Notes under the pieces: generated by a model
What the model saw: the letters and a program-made list of their open reading frames with translations, nothing else
What the model was told of the DNA's origin: nothing
Databases searched by the model: none
Position numbers and translations under genes: made by a program
Assembly (NCBI RefSeq): GCF_949987535.1
Contig: NC_080067.1
Coordinates: 63,422,405-63,486,404 of the forward strand
From: Balaenoptera acutorostrata
Lineage: Eukaryota; Chordata; Mammalia; Artiodactyla; Balaenopteridae
Length of the DNA: 64,000 nt
Direction of reading: 5' to 3'
Shown: in pieces, positions 42,301 to 54,300 of the stretch
Numbering within the stretch: the first letter of the stretch is position 1
Layout of the letters: each line of letters begins with the position of its first letter

Positions 42301-45300
42301 GTTTCTCCATCTGTAAAATGGGGACAATCATAGAACCTACCTCATGGGGCTGTTTTGTGGATTAAATAAATTAATATGTAAAGTGTGCCTGGCCAATTAG
42401 TAATCACCATAGGAAGAAAAGAAAGAGATAAAAGAGAGTTAATCACATGTTGTAAGCCCAGGTGTTTGGTTGTCAGGGGTTATGTAGAATGTTTGGTGTG
42501 GTTGAGTGGGGAAATTGGTTCATACTTCTGCTCACAAGCCTTCATGAACCACCATGTAAAATCTACTCTCATCTCCTTAGTCATTGAGCCCTTCCTTCAT
42601 CTGAATGTACCTTGTCCCACCTCTTCTCACTTTCTAGGTTGTCAGCTCTGGGGAGTCCAGTCTCTGGGTCTTCAGTGTGTTAAGGCTCATTTCCTTTTCT
42701 AGGACCACCTTCCTCTATTTGCCTTCTGCTTCAAACTTCATCCTTTCCTCTGAAGCCTACATTACTTAGGGTCTGTGTCTTATAACACAGCAGTTATAGT
42801 CTGTCTTCTATAGTTTGCCATCATTTTATTTTCTTTTACCCATTTAACTTGTAGTTCTAAAACATCTATTTGGTACGAAGCATTAGGTAGGAGAGGAGAT
42901 GGGCCACTCTGGTGCTAATTATGCCCCTCCCCACCTGTCTGAGCGTGGGGAGCTTATCTTATGCCCTGTCTCAGCTGGGGTCAACTGAAGACCGAGACAA
43001 GGACTTTGGTACAGTCTGTTTATTTTGGGAAACAAAATCCAGCGGGAAAGGCTTTGAGATCATCTCCTTGTAGGAAAATATGAAATTGTGATTTACAATA
43101 TTGATATTGTGATATTGTGATTTATAACAAGGAATATATATTTGGTCTTTGACCCTCTTCCTGGCACAGAGCTCCTAAAACTCTTGGAATTTCCTAAGGG
43201 ATAAGAGCCGTGAAGGTGTCTTTTGTTATCCTTAAACAATCCCCTTTCAACCACACCTGAGTTTGTGCTAGGGGCTTTTGGAAAGCTCCTAAGAATGGGC
43301 TGGTTGTCAGGGGAACCAACCAAGTGATTAGACGGTAGGAACTTTCAGCCCCTCCTCACCTCCTGGGAGGGGAGAGGAACTGGAGATTGACATAATCAAC
43401 AGTGGCCAATGATTTAGTCATTCTTGCCTATCTAATGAAGACAGCAACAACAAAAATCCCTGAACTATGGGGTTTGGAGGGTGCTGGGAGGGCACAGGAA
43501 CTCCACGCCCCATTCCCCATACCCTGCCCTGCGCATCTCTTCTTCTAATTGTTCACTGGTATCCTTTTACATACTTTGTAATAAACTGATAATCCAGTAA
43601 GTAAGTTGTTTTTCTGAGTTCTGTGGGCCGCTCTAGCAAATTAATTGAACCTGAGGAGGGGGTCATGGGAACCTACTATTTATAGTCAGTCCTTCAGAAG
43701 CACAGGTGATAACCTGGACTTGCAACTGGTGTCTAAAGTAGGGTGATAACCTGGACTTGCAACTGGTGTCTAAAGTAGGGGGGCAGGGGGAGGCAGCCTT
43801 GTGGGATTGAGCCCTTAACCTGTGGAATGTGATGGTATCTCTAGGTAGTGTCAGAACTGAGCTAAATTGCGGGGCACTCAGTGTCTACGGAGAGATGGAG
43901 AATTGCTTCCTGAGGGATCCACCCCACCCCTCACATTCGGTGACCAGAAGTGAAGTATTCTGTGAATAGAGGAGCGACACAGGAGTGTACTTCTGTCTTT
44001 CTGTCCTTCCTTCTACAAGTACTTATGGATCTGCCTGGTACTACCTCAGACATTGCTAATAATAATAATGACAGCTAATATTTGTACAGAACAGTGGTTC
44101 TCAAAGTGCGCTTCCTGGGCCAGCAGTGCCAGCATGTCCTGAGAACCTGTTAGAAATGCAAATTCTTGGGTCCCATCCCAGACCCACTGAGACAGATACT
44201 CTGGGATGGGGTCTAGCTATCTGTATTTGAATAAGCTTTCTAGGTGATCCTGACCTGTGCTAAAGTTTGAGAGCCAGTGATGGGGCACTTGTTAGTTGCC
44301 AGGCAGCATTCTAAGCATATATTTATTCATATATTAACTCATGGAATCCTCACAACAACCTTGTGCTGTATATTATTATCATTTTGCAGATGAGGAAACT
44401 GAAGCACAAAAGTCACACAAACTATAAGTGGTAGAGCTGAGATTTGAATCCAGGTTATCTGGCTCTAGAATCTCTGCTTTTTTGTTCTTTATTTATACCA
44501 ATTTAACCATGTTAATTGTACAGTTCAGTGCCATGAATACATTCGCATCGTGTGTAACCATCACCACCATCCATCTCCAGAACTTTTCTATCATCCCAAA
44601 CTGAAATTCTATACCCATGAAGCAATAACTTCCCTTCCTCCCTACTTCCAGCCTATGGTAACCACTGTTCTATTTTATGTCTCTATGAATTCGCCTATTC
44701 TAGGTACCTCATATAAGTGGGATTACAGAGTATTTGTCCTTTTGTGTCTGGTTTATTTCACTTAGTATATCTTCAAGAGCTTCGTCCATGTTGCAGTATG
44801 TATCAGAATTTCCTTCCTTTTTTAGGCCAAATTATAGTCTATATTTTGTATAGACTACATTTTCTTTATCCATTCATCTGTCGATGGACATTTGGGCTGT
44901 TTCTGCCTTTTGGCTATCATGAATAAAGCTGCTGTGATCAGTGGTGTACAAGTATCTGTTTGAGTCCCTGTAGGGACTGTTCTTTACTCTTGTGCTGTGT
45001 ATGCTGCCTTCTGGGCAATGAGACTTGCTATCATGGTGTTTAGTTGTTTCCCAGGGGAAAAAAATAATTTAATTTAGGATCTATGTGGAAAAATCCTCCT
45101 CCTAATGGATAAACAGATATAAGATAGTAAAGCAAAATTTAGGAACTTACAGATTGTTTTTTTTTCTCTTGGAAGATATAAGCTTAAACTAAGTCTAATT
45201 GGTTTCACATATCAAAAGTTCCCTTCCAAAAGCAACTAACTAAAAAGTTGTTTTACAGGAGCAATTCTCAAGCTTTTTGGCTCCTTTATACTCAAATATT

Positions 45301-48300
45301 TTTGAGGACCCCAAAGAGCTTTTATGTGGTTTCTATCTATTGATATTTACCATATTAGAAATTAAGACAGAAAAACTTAAAACAGCTTCCATTCCATTAG
45401 CTTATTAGAGTGATGATGTCATCGGATGTCACGTAGACTCTGAAAAACGCTCATGAGAGCATGTGAGTGATAAAGGCAAATGAGTTCATTATGAAAATAG
45501 TTTTGACCTCCCAGATCACTTGAAGGGTCTTGGGGCATCACAGGGTTCCCAGGCCATACTTTGAAAACCAAAGTTCTAGAGTTTAGGCAAGTACAACTGG
45601 TTACTCCAGTGACATACCCCACCTGCCTTGAGGTTTTTGTGGGTTCACATTTTCACATTGTGGTGATTGAATAATTTGTTGTTAATCTTAGCTCAACCAT
45701 AATGTCATATTCCACACATATATTCTTCTTAAAGCAAATTAAAATTTAGAGAATTTGACTCCTTTTGAAAACAATTGCAACTACTTGGGCTCGTATTATT
45801 GGCTCTTTTAGAGATGAGAATTCTTTATTGTTTTGAATATCAGCTTTACCGTAGGATCATCTGGCTGGGCTGTTTCTTTGGGGAACCTTACATTTTAGCA
45901 TCCTGATTTTTTTCCTTTGACCACGGGTTAGGAGACTTCTGTCATCTCTTGCCTGGAAACTGAAGACCTGTTTGCCAGGACTCAGGGGAACTGAGCAAAA
46001 GAGGATGAGGGTGGTCTCAGCATATGGATATAGAATACCAGCTGGATATTGTCTCCTGGTTCTCAACCCTATCCCTGTTTTGCTAAGCCTTCTCCCATGT
46101 TGCAGGAGCTGGGAACATGGACACTGCATTTCCCAGAATCCTTTGATGGCAGGATTCTGATTTTGGTTCTGCCAGAGAGATTTGGAAGGCGAAAGAGAAG
46201 GAGAAGCCACTATTGCTATTGCACAATTCACATTGCAGATGTGAGATTTTCCAGTCAGCTTCTGAATGTCCTTCTGGGACTCAAAGACACATCAGTCATG
46301 GGGGAGCTGGGATCATCTGTTCAGTTGCTTTTGATGCTTGTGCATCCTGATTTCTTGAACTTGAGTGGTAGTTTCTCTGACCTTGGCTCTCATAGCTCTT
46401 CCCATGATTCTGTAAGCCTCTAATTTCCTGTAGTAAATCCCTTCCTGCCTGAAATACCTAGAATAGTTTGTATTTTCTGACCCGTTCTGTACTGATACCA
46501 TGTACATTACACATACGTGTCTAATTCTCCATGTATTATGGTACCCCTATTCTTAACTGAGCCCATTGTCCCACAGACCTGAATCCTTTGTTTTTACCTG
46601 CTTTAGAGAATAAATCAGTAGTTTGCTGGTGTGGAGGAGGGATTTGGGGCGCTGAGTAGTACCTACATAGATTTTCAATCTTTCCTCCTTATTTTATCTC
46701 CTTTTCACCCCAATTTCAGAGTAACCTGGAGTTTCCTGGAGGCTTTTGGAAATTCTGGGGTGTAAATCAGACAGAATCTTGGCTTTTCCTCCTGCAGGGC
46801 TAGGATTCGGCTTTATCAGCTCATCTTAGTCTTTTTAGTGCTTACCCATCTACTGCACAGTTTCCAGATTGGTGGTTTACGTTTTAAAAAAATCACTTAA
46901 GTGTTCTTTTATTTGGATTTCAGAAAGGAGTGAAATTGACATATATGTGTAATCAGCCCTATGTACCCTAGAGTCCTGCTTTTCTAATCTAATAATCAAG
47001 AAGTCACTTGCTGTCTCTTTTTGGCAGCAGTTAATTACCCTTTAACGTTGTGTAATTTTTAGAGTCTGGGAACGTAAGAGATGATGCCGGTCCTGTCAGG
47101 GAGCCTTTTTGGGAGAGTTTGTATTCTCAGCTCACGTTGAACCTGGACATCTGTGCATCTCTGAGTTCTCTTTTCTCTCCACTACATCCTTCCTGTGGAC
47201 TGGAGCTCAGTTCAAGGTGCTGCCATTCATTTAGTGCCCCAGGCTGGGAGATGTACAATGCCATCCACTCTACCTCCCTCTCCCTCTCTCTCTTTTTAAA
47301 CAGCTGTGTAAAATACAACAGAAAATTTACCATCTTAACCATTGTAAGTATACATGTCAGTGGTGTTAAGTACATTCCCATTGTTGTGTGCAACCGTCAC
47401 CACTATCCATCTCTGGAACCCTTCATCTTGCACGACTGAAACTCTTTCCCAATTAAACGATAATTCCCCATTCCTCCTTCTTCCCAGCCCCTGGCAACCA
47501 CCATCCTACTTTCTGTCTCTATGAATTTGACTGCTCTAGGTTCCTTATGTAAGTGAGATCATACAGAATTTATCCTTTTGTGACTGGCTTATTTCACATA
47601 CCTTGTTTTCAAGGTTCATCCATGTTGTAGCGTGTGTCAGAATTTCCTTCCCTTTTAAAGCTGAATAATAGTCCATTGTATGTATACGCCACATTCTGTT
47701 TATCCATTCAGCTATCAGTGGACACTTGGGTGGCTTCCACCGTTTGGCTATTTGAATAATGCTGCTGTGGACATAGGTGTATCCCTGTCTCTTTTACGTC
47801 ACTTTCCATTAGTGACCGGGTTCTGGCTTGGCTTCCTCTCTCCTTCTCCACTGCCAGGGCTCAGGCCCTCATCACCTCTTGCCTGGATGGACTCTTGCAG
47901 AAGCCTCTTAACTGACCACCTTGCCTCCCTTTTATCTGTCACATTGCACTCCCAGTTGTTTCTCTAGAACATGGGTCTTATCATGTCTTCCCTGCTTAGG
48001 AATTTTCAGTGGCACTGTTCAGACTTTTCTAACAGAGCAAACAAGTCAATTTACCACGTTGATCCAACTTTCCTTGCCAGTGTTGTCCCCTAGCACCTTT
48101 GTGTTCTTCAGATGCCCCATGATTTCATCCCTCCATGCGTTGGCCTGTGCTTGGAATGGAATGCCCTCTCCCAACCCCTCACCCCCTGAAAACCCCACTG
48201 ATCCTTAAAAACCAGCTCAGGTGTTCTCCTGGGGTCTTCCCCACACCCCCCAAGCTGCGTTAGAGAATTATTTTCCTGTGCTTTCAAAGCACTTTGTCCA

Positions 48301-51300
48301 TCTCTATCGTGGTTGGGATACCAATTGTTGAAGACACAGAATAGCTGAGGTCTTAGAGAATTAAGGATTGAAAACTGTGCCGTTTGGGAACCTGTGCTAG
48401 TAAGGCTGTATCTTTTCTGTTTTTCTGTTTTTAAAAAAATCATGAGCATACATTTTGGAATAAAAAATGTTACTAAAAATAACCAATGCCGTATTTTTAT
48501 TTTATCATATTGTCTGGAAAGTCATAAGCTGGACCCTTGCAAAGCTAGGGAAATGTGTCTTGGGTACTTGCTGAGTATTTTGTGTATTATGATTCTAGAT
48601 GCCCCAGGATCTTGGTAGAAGTGATCACACATGGTGCCCCTCGGGGAGGTGACAAGAGAGCTGGTGTCTGTGGGTGTCGCCCAGGCCTCTGTGCTGCCGC
48701 TCATGATCAGCCCAGGACACCCGTTGTCCCCATGTGCAGGGCAGATGTGAACGAGAGCACCTATTTTTAGAGCTGGAACAGCAGGACAAGGCAATAATAA
48801 GAATTTAATGAATCTGAACGTGACTCCAGACTAGAGATGTTGCAGAATAGTATGGGCTTCCTGTAATAAGATTAACAATAAAACATTTTGTTTTGTGTTA
48901 ATTAGCAAGTACTAATACTTATTTAGCGCCTCTTATGCCCCCAGGACTGCGCTAGGTGCTATTGGGGAGGTGTGAGTATTACGGGAGAAACAGAGGACCA
49001 CAGGAAAGGAGAGAATGATCTGGATCTCTCTATCATAGTGGAGTGTGAGCACCAATTTTGAGTGTCTATAGTGAGTCAAATACTGTTCTAGGTACTTCTA
49101 TATATAGGACCTCATTTAATTACAATTGTAACTGGTTATAAGTGATAATTACTATTGTTGCCCTGTTTTACAGAGAGGAAACTGAGAGTCAGGGAAGTTA
49201 GGTAGCTTGTTCAAAGACGTGTACAGACATCTCAGTATGTGACAGAGATGGGACGTAAGCCCTGATATGTCATGAGGTTAGACCCTGAAGCACTTATAGG
49301 ATATTTAAGTTTTTTTATTTTTTTATTTTTTTAATAAATTTATCTATTTATCTATTTATTTTTGGCCGTGTTGGGTCTTCGTTTCTGTGCGAGGGCTTTC
49401 TCTAGTTGCGGCAAGCAAGGGCCACTCTTCATCGCGGTGCGCGGGCCTCTCACTACCGCGGCCTCTCGTTGCGGAGCACAGGCTCCAGACGTGCAGGCTC
49501 AGTAGTGGTGGCTCACGGGCCCAGTTGCTCCGCGGCATGTGGGATCTTCCCAGACCAGGGCTCGAACCCGTGTCCCCTGCATTGGCAGGCAGATTCTCAA
49601 CCACTGCGCCACCAGGGAAGCCCGGATATTTACGTTTTAAACAGTGTGGCACTTGTAACGTGTGAATGGAGATTTCAGGCACAGGAGTAATCAGTAAAGT
49701 CTAGAAGAGTTACTGGCCTGGACAACTGGATGGGGTCTGAAAAGGTGGCATTTTGGAGGAGGGGAGACAAAGGTGTGGGGGTGGCACCAAGCTCGGCATG
49801 TAAATGAGAGCCTTCACTGGCTTATGGAAGAGAGGATTACTGGGGAGACTGGAAAGCAAGGCTGGGACTTCTGTGGGTTGTGGAGGAGATTGTCTTGATA
49901 AGATTAGACCGGATGAGCAGGCCAGTTGAGAGCAAGGGAACAGTGTGAGGCCGTGGTTATTTGGTGTGGCTGTTCTGGAAGTGGAATGAGGGATAGGTTG
50001 GGAGGTAGGGAGACCTTGAACAGGAATTCAACTAGGAGTCTCTTGTAATATCGGAGGGGGGCACTTTCCTGAGGGTGATGGCAGTGGGGATAGAGATGGT
50101 GGGGTGTTGGGACTAAACTCGGTAGAGATTTCGATGAAAGATATGGCTCAACTTAGTGACAGAATATGCAGTGGGTGAAGGAATGGGAGGAGTTAAAGGT
50201 GACTTCACAGCCGGTACCCCGGGAGATGGAGTGTATCAAGGACATAGATGAGGAAGGTGAGGTGGTCAGATGCGAGTTGGCAAGTACCGCATGCGCACAG
50301 GGAAAACTGGGGACTGACTGGCTTGGAGCTCAGAGGTCAGGGTTCGGATTGCAGAGTTTGGCAGCCCCTAGTTTAGAGACCCTGGATTTGTGAGTAACCC
50401 TTCCTTTTGACGGGCCTCAGGGCCCCACCTCTTTGCTCCTGGGATCTTTGCTCCCCGGGTTTTTGAGGAAGCAGTGACTGGCCCAGGCCTCTTGCCCTCC
50501 CACTGATGGCCCAAGTTCTAGAGAAACTCAGACAGGAGCCCGGGGCAGTATTTCCAGCCTGAGGCTTTGGAAGGAGCCTCAGCTGGTGCGGGGTCTCGCT
50601 CCAGACCCCCACCCAGTAGAGCGGGACCACTGATAGATCCAGTTTAGTGGCTGAAGTTGATGAGGGTGCGTGCACCGTGGAGGCCGTCAAACCCTACAGC
50701 TGCTTCCCTAGCGTCTCGGAGCCCCGCCTGGTGGGTCTTGCCACTGCTGTTGTCAGGGAGCTGTCATCCTGGAAAGGCTAACTCCAAGGACTCAGCTGTC
50801 CTGTCCTTTTTTTTTAAGATTTTTTTTGATATGGACCATTTTTAAAGTCTTTATTGAGTTTGTTACAATATTGCTTCTGTTTCATGTTGTGGTTTTTTGG
50901 CCTCGAGGCATGTGGGATCTTAGCTCCTAGACCAGGGATCGAACCCACACCCCCTGCCTTGGAAGGCAAAGTCTTAACCGCTGGACCACCAGGGAAGTCC
51001 CCACCAGCTGTCCTTTTGAGTTCGGGGAGTGGAGCTGTCAGGGCCTGCTCCAGCTTCTCCCCTCCCTCACAGGAAAGCCTGGCAGAGCACCCGGCCCAGG
51101 CTACTCACCTGAGTGGGGTGGCTCTCCTTTGCCTGTCCCTTCTGCTTTCTTGGAATGATATAGCCTTGAAAAAAAGGAAGAAACTGCTCTTTTCCCCAGG
51201 CCCCTACAATGGCCTGTGCTTACTGCCAGCTGCCCACCTAGCTCCTGCCACCAAAATGACATCTGCTTCTCAGTTGAACCCGGTAGCACTTGGGGGGCCA

Positions 51301-54300
51301 GACTGGCCTGGGTCCCGGTCTGCCCCCCTTCTTACTACTTCATAGCAACAGGACTTCAGCAAGTGCCTTAATTTCAGTGACTTTCTCTAAGCCTTGGTTT
51401 TCCCTTCTGTACTACCTACCTTGCAGGGTTTGTTGTACTCACGGCTGCCTGTGGAATACTACTTATTGCTATCCTTCTTTTTAGTGGGATGTAGTGGGGG
51501 GGATCCCTCCTAGAATAAGGTGAAATGGGATTTATAGGGTCTTGGGGTTGCCATAGAGGGACGTCCTGTACTTGGTAATTCTTTGTGAGGCTCTGTCTGG
51601 TAGCAAAAGCCTTGGGCGTGAGTGTTTGCTAGCCTCCGTTGTGGGGAGCTCTGTTCAGGAGTGTTTTTCATACTCAGCTTCAGCTCATACTGATGGACTT
51701 TTTATGGGTTAGCCTGGAAACCTAATCTTCATGTTTAATATAGTTTATCAGGGGAAATGCATCCTGAAGAAAGCCATCTGTTCTTAAAAATAATAAGAAA
51801 AGACTATTAAGAGGTTTTTACCTTTGACAAGGTAGTTTCACATTTTTTTTTTTTTTTAGATGTAAGCTGGGAATTACTTAGATGGATTATAGCTTCAGTT
51901 CAGTGCTGCTGAGATGCTCACCTCAGTGTCTTCATTCTCTGACGATTTTTTTTTTTTAAATGGCTCTGATGTCCTGCTAACCATCTTTCTTTTTTTTTTT
52001 TTTAATTTATTTTATTTATGGCTGTGTTGGGTCTTCGTTTCTGTGCGAGGGCTTTCTCCAGTTGCGGCAAGCAGGGGCCACCCTTCATCGCGGTGCGCGG
52101 GCCTCTCGCCATCGCGGCCTCTCTTGTTGCGGAGCACAGGCTCCAGACGTGAAGGCTCAGCAACTGTGGCTCACGGGCCCAGCCGCTCCGCGGCATGTGG
52201 GATCCTCCCAGACCAGGGCTCGAACCCGTGTCCCCTGCATTGGCAGGCGGACTCTCAACCACTGCGCCACCAGGGAAGCCCCTCTGACGATTTTTATTTT
52301 GCCCATTTGTCCTCTGAGCATCGTGGTAGCTGCTTCTCCTCGTGTCCTGCCCAAACCCGTCCCAGCTGTTCAGGTGACAGCATCCTCATTGCTCCAAATA
52401 CCCAGAGCAAGGGTTTAGTTTCCTACTTAGGAAAAAAGTTAATAAAGGATGCCTCAGTGGAACAGTAAATTTATAGTGTGTCAAAACCTTGCTGCTCGGA
52501 CCGTGCCTTTAGCCGTCTGGGACCAGGCTGTGCAGCTGTAAGGCGTAGGAGTTCTCTGCAGAGAGAACGTCAAAGTTGGAGCAAACTAGAAGAATCATGA
52601 CTGCATTAACATGTCTATTTTTTCTTAACATTTCATGGCCACAAGCATGATTTATCAACGTTTAGCAGAGGCCTACAGTCTCTTGGGATTATATGTGTTT
52701 GTTTTTTTTCTACTTAGCTAATTTGGACAAATTTATTTCTGTGGATTTGCTGTTGAAACCAAGGTTTTGGATTTTGCAAATGTTGTGTTCTGTTCTACTG
52801 GTGAGCTGTTTGAGTCTTTCCCAGCCTCTTTTTTTTTTTTTAAATAAATTTATTTATTTTATTTTAGGCTGCTTTGGGTCTTCATTGCTGCGCGTGGGCT
52901 TTCTCTAGTTGCGGCGAGTGGGGGCCACTCTGTTGCGGTGCACGGACTTCTCATTGTGGTGGCTTCTCTTGTTGCAGAGCACGGGCTCTAGGCGCGTGGG
53001 CTTCAGTAGTTGTGGCATGCAGGCTCAGTAGTTGTGGCGCACAGGCTTAGTTGCTCTGCGGCCTGTGGGATCTTCCTGGACCAGGGATCAAACCGTGTCC
53101 CCTGTATTGGCAGGCGGCTTCTTAACCACTGCGCCACCAGGGAAGTCCCCCAGCCTATTTTTTGATAGTGCTTTTTCTCTATCACATTTCCCCTTTCTGT
53201 GGGTTGTGTGTGCTGCACTTGATCTGGAACTTTGTTTTACTTTCTTCTTTTTTTAAAATTTAATTTGATTTATTTATTTTTATTACTTATTTATTTATTT
53301 TGGCTGCGCTGGGTCCCAGCTGCAGCACGTGGGATCTTCATTGTGCATGTGGGATCTTTAGTTGCGGCATGCGGACTTCTCAGTTGTGGCCTGCGGACTC
53401 TTAGTTGCGGCATGCATGTGGGATCTAGTTCCCCAACCAGGGGTCGAACCCGGGCCCCCTGCATCGGGAGCATGGAGTCCCAACCACTGGACCACCAGCG
53501 ATGTCCCCGTTTTACTTTCTGACTGCACATTTGCTTCCCATCTGCGTGTACTTAATTTTTGTATTTTAAAACTGTGGTCTGTTTGTTTTGCTCTAGAAGC
53601 CAGATTGTACTGGAGAATCTGTGCTCCGGTCATTGGAATATTCATATGTACCGTTCAGATATGGAAGTGTCCGAGAGGCTGGATTAATAGGCAGATGCTT
53701 GCTTGATGAAAGCAAGAGTCAAGCAGAGAGAGGTGGGCAGTCTTATGAAGTAATGAATCAAAGCAGTTAGGGGTTGACCTCGATTCTGCCGTTTCCCACA
53801 CACTTCTACAGCTATTCTGTCTTCTACGCTTATGGGCTGTACTCTAAAGTTATAGCCTGAATCTACCCCAGTCTCCCCATCTCTGCTGCGAGCACCCAGC
53901 CCCCGCTCCCTCCTCAGCCTCCCCCAGAGGCTAAGGTGCCATCTTGCCTTGTTTAGACAGGCCTGTCTAAAGGACTTGCTGGGATGATGGACTTGTCCCA
54001 TATCTGCGCTGCCCAGTATGGTAACCCTAGCCACATGTGACTGTGTACTGGGCTCTTGAAATGTGGCCAGTGCAATCAAGAAACGGAATTTTTTATTTAA
54101 CCTAATTTAAATTAATTTAGATTGAAACATTCACATATGCCTAGTGGCTACTGTATTGGACAGCGTGGGTCTAGACTTCACAGTAGCCTTGGAACCATGA
54201 AGTCTCTGGATCCTCTCCCCATAATTCTCTCCCTGTTGCCAGAGTGATCTTTTTTTTAAAAAAATAAATTTATTTATTTATTTATTTTTGGCTGCATTGG

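Noticed and set aside
43705..43778. Regular repeat considered as CRISPR-like or satellite
   Set aside because: Only two adjacent units without spacers, in a mammalian LTR-like element.
45857..46423. Overlapping 124-codon frames on both strands in USP13 intron 1
   Set aside because: Openness on both strands in unremarkable intron DNA, with no motif, no homology known to me and no promoter or poly(A) context.
51914..52468. 184-codon plus-strand frame
   Set aside because: Most of it is the reverse complement of a CHR SINE.
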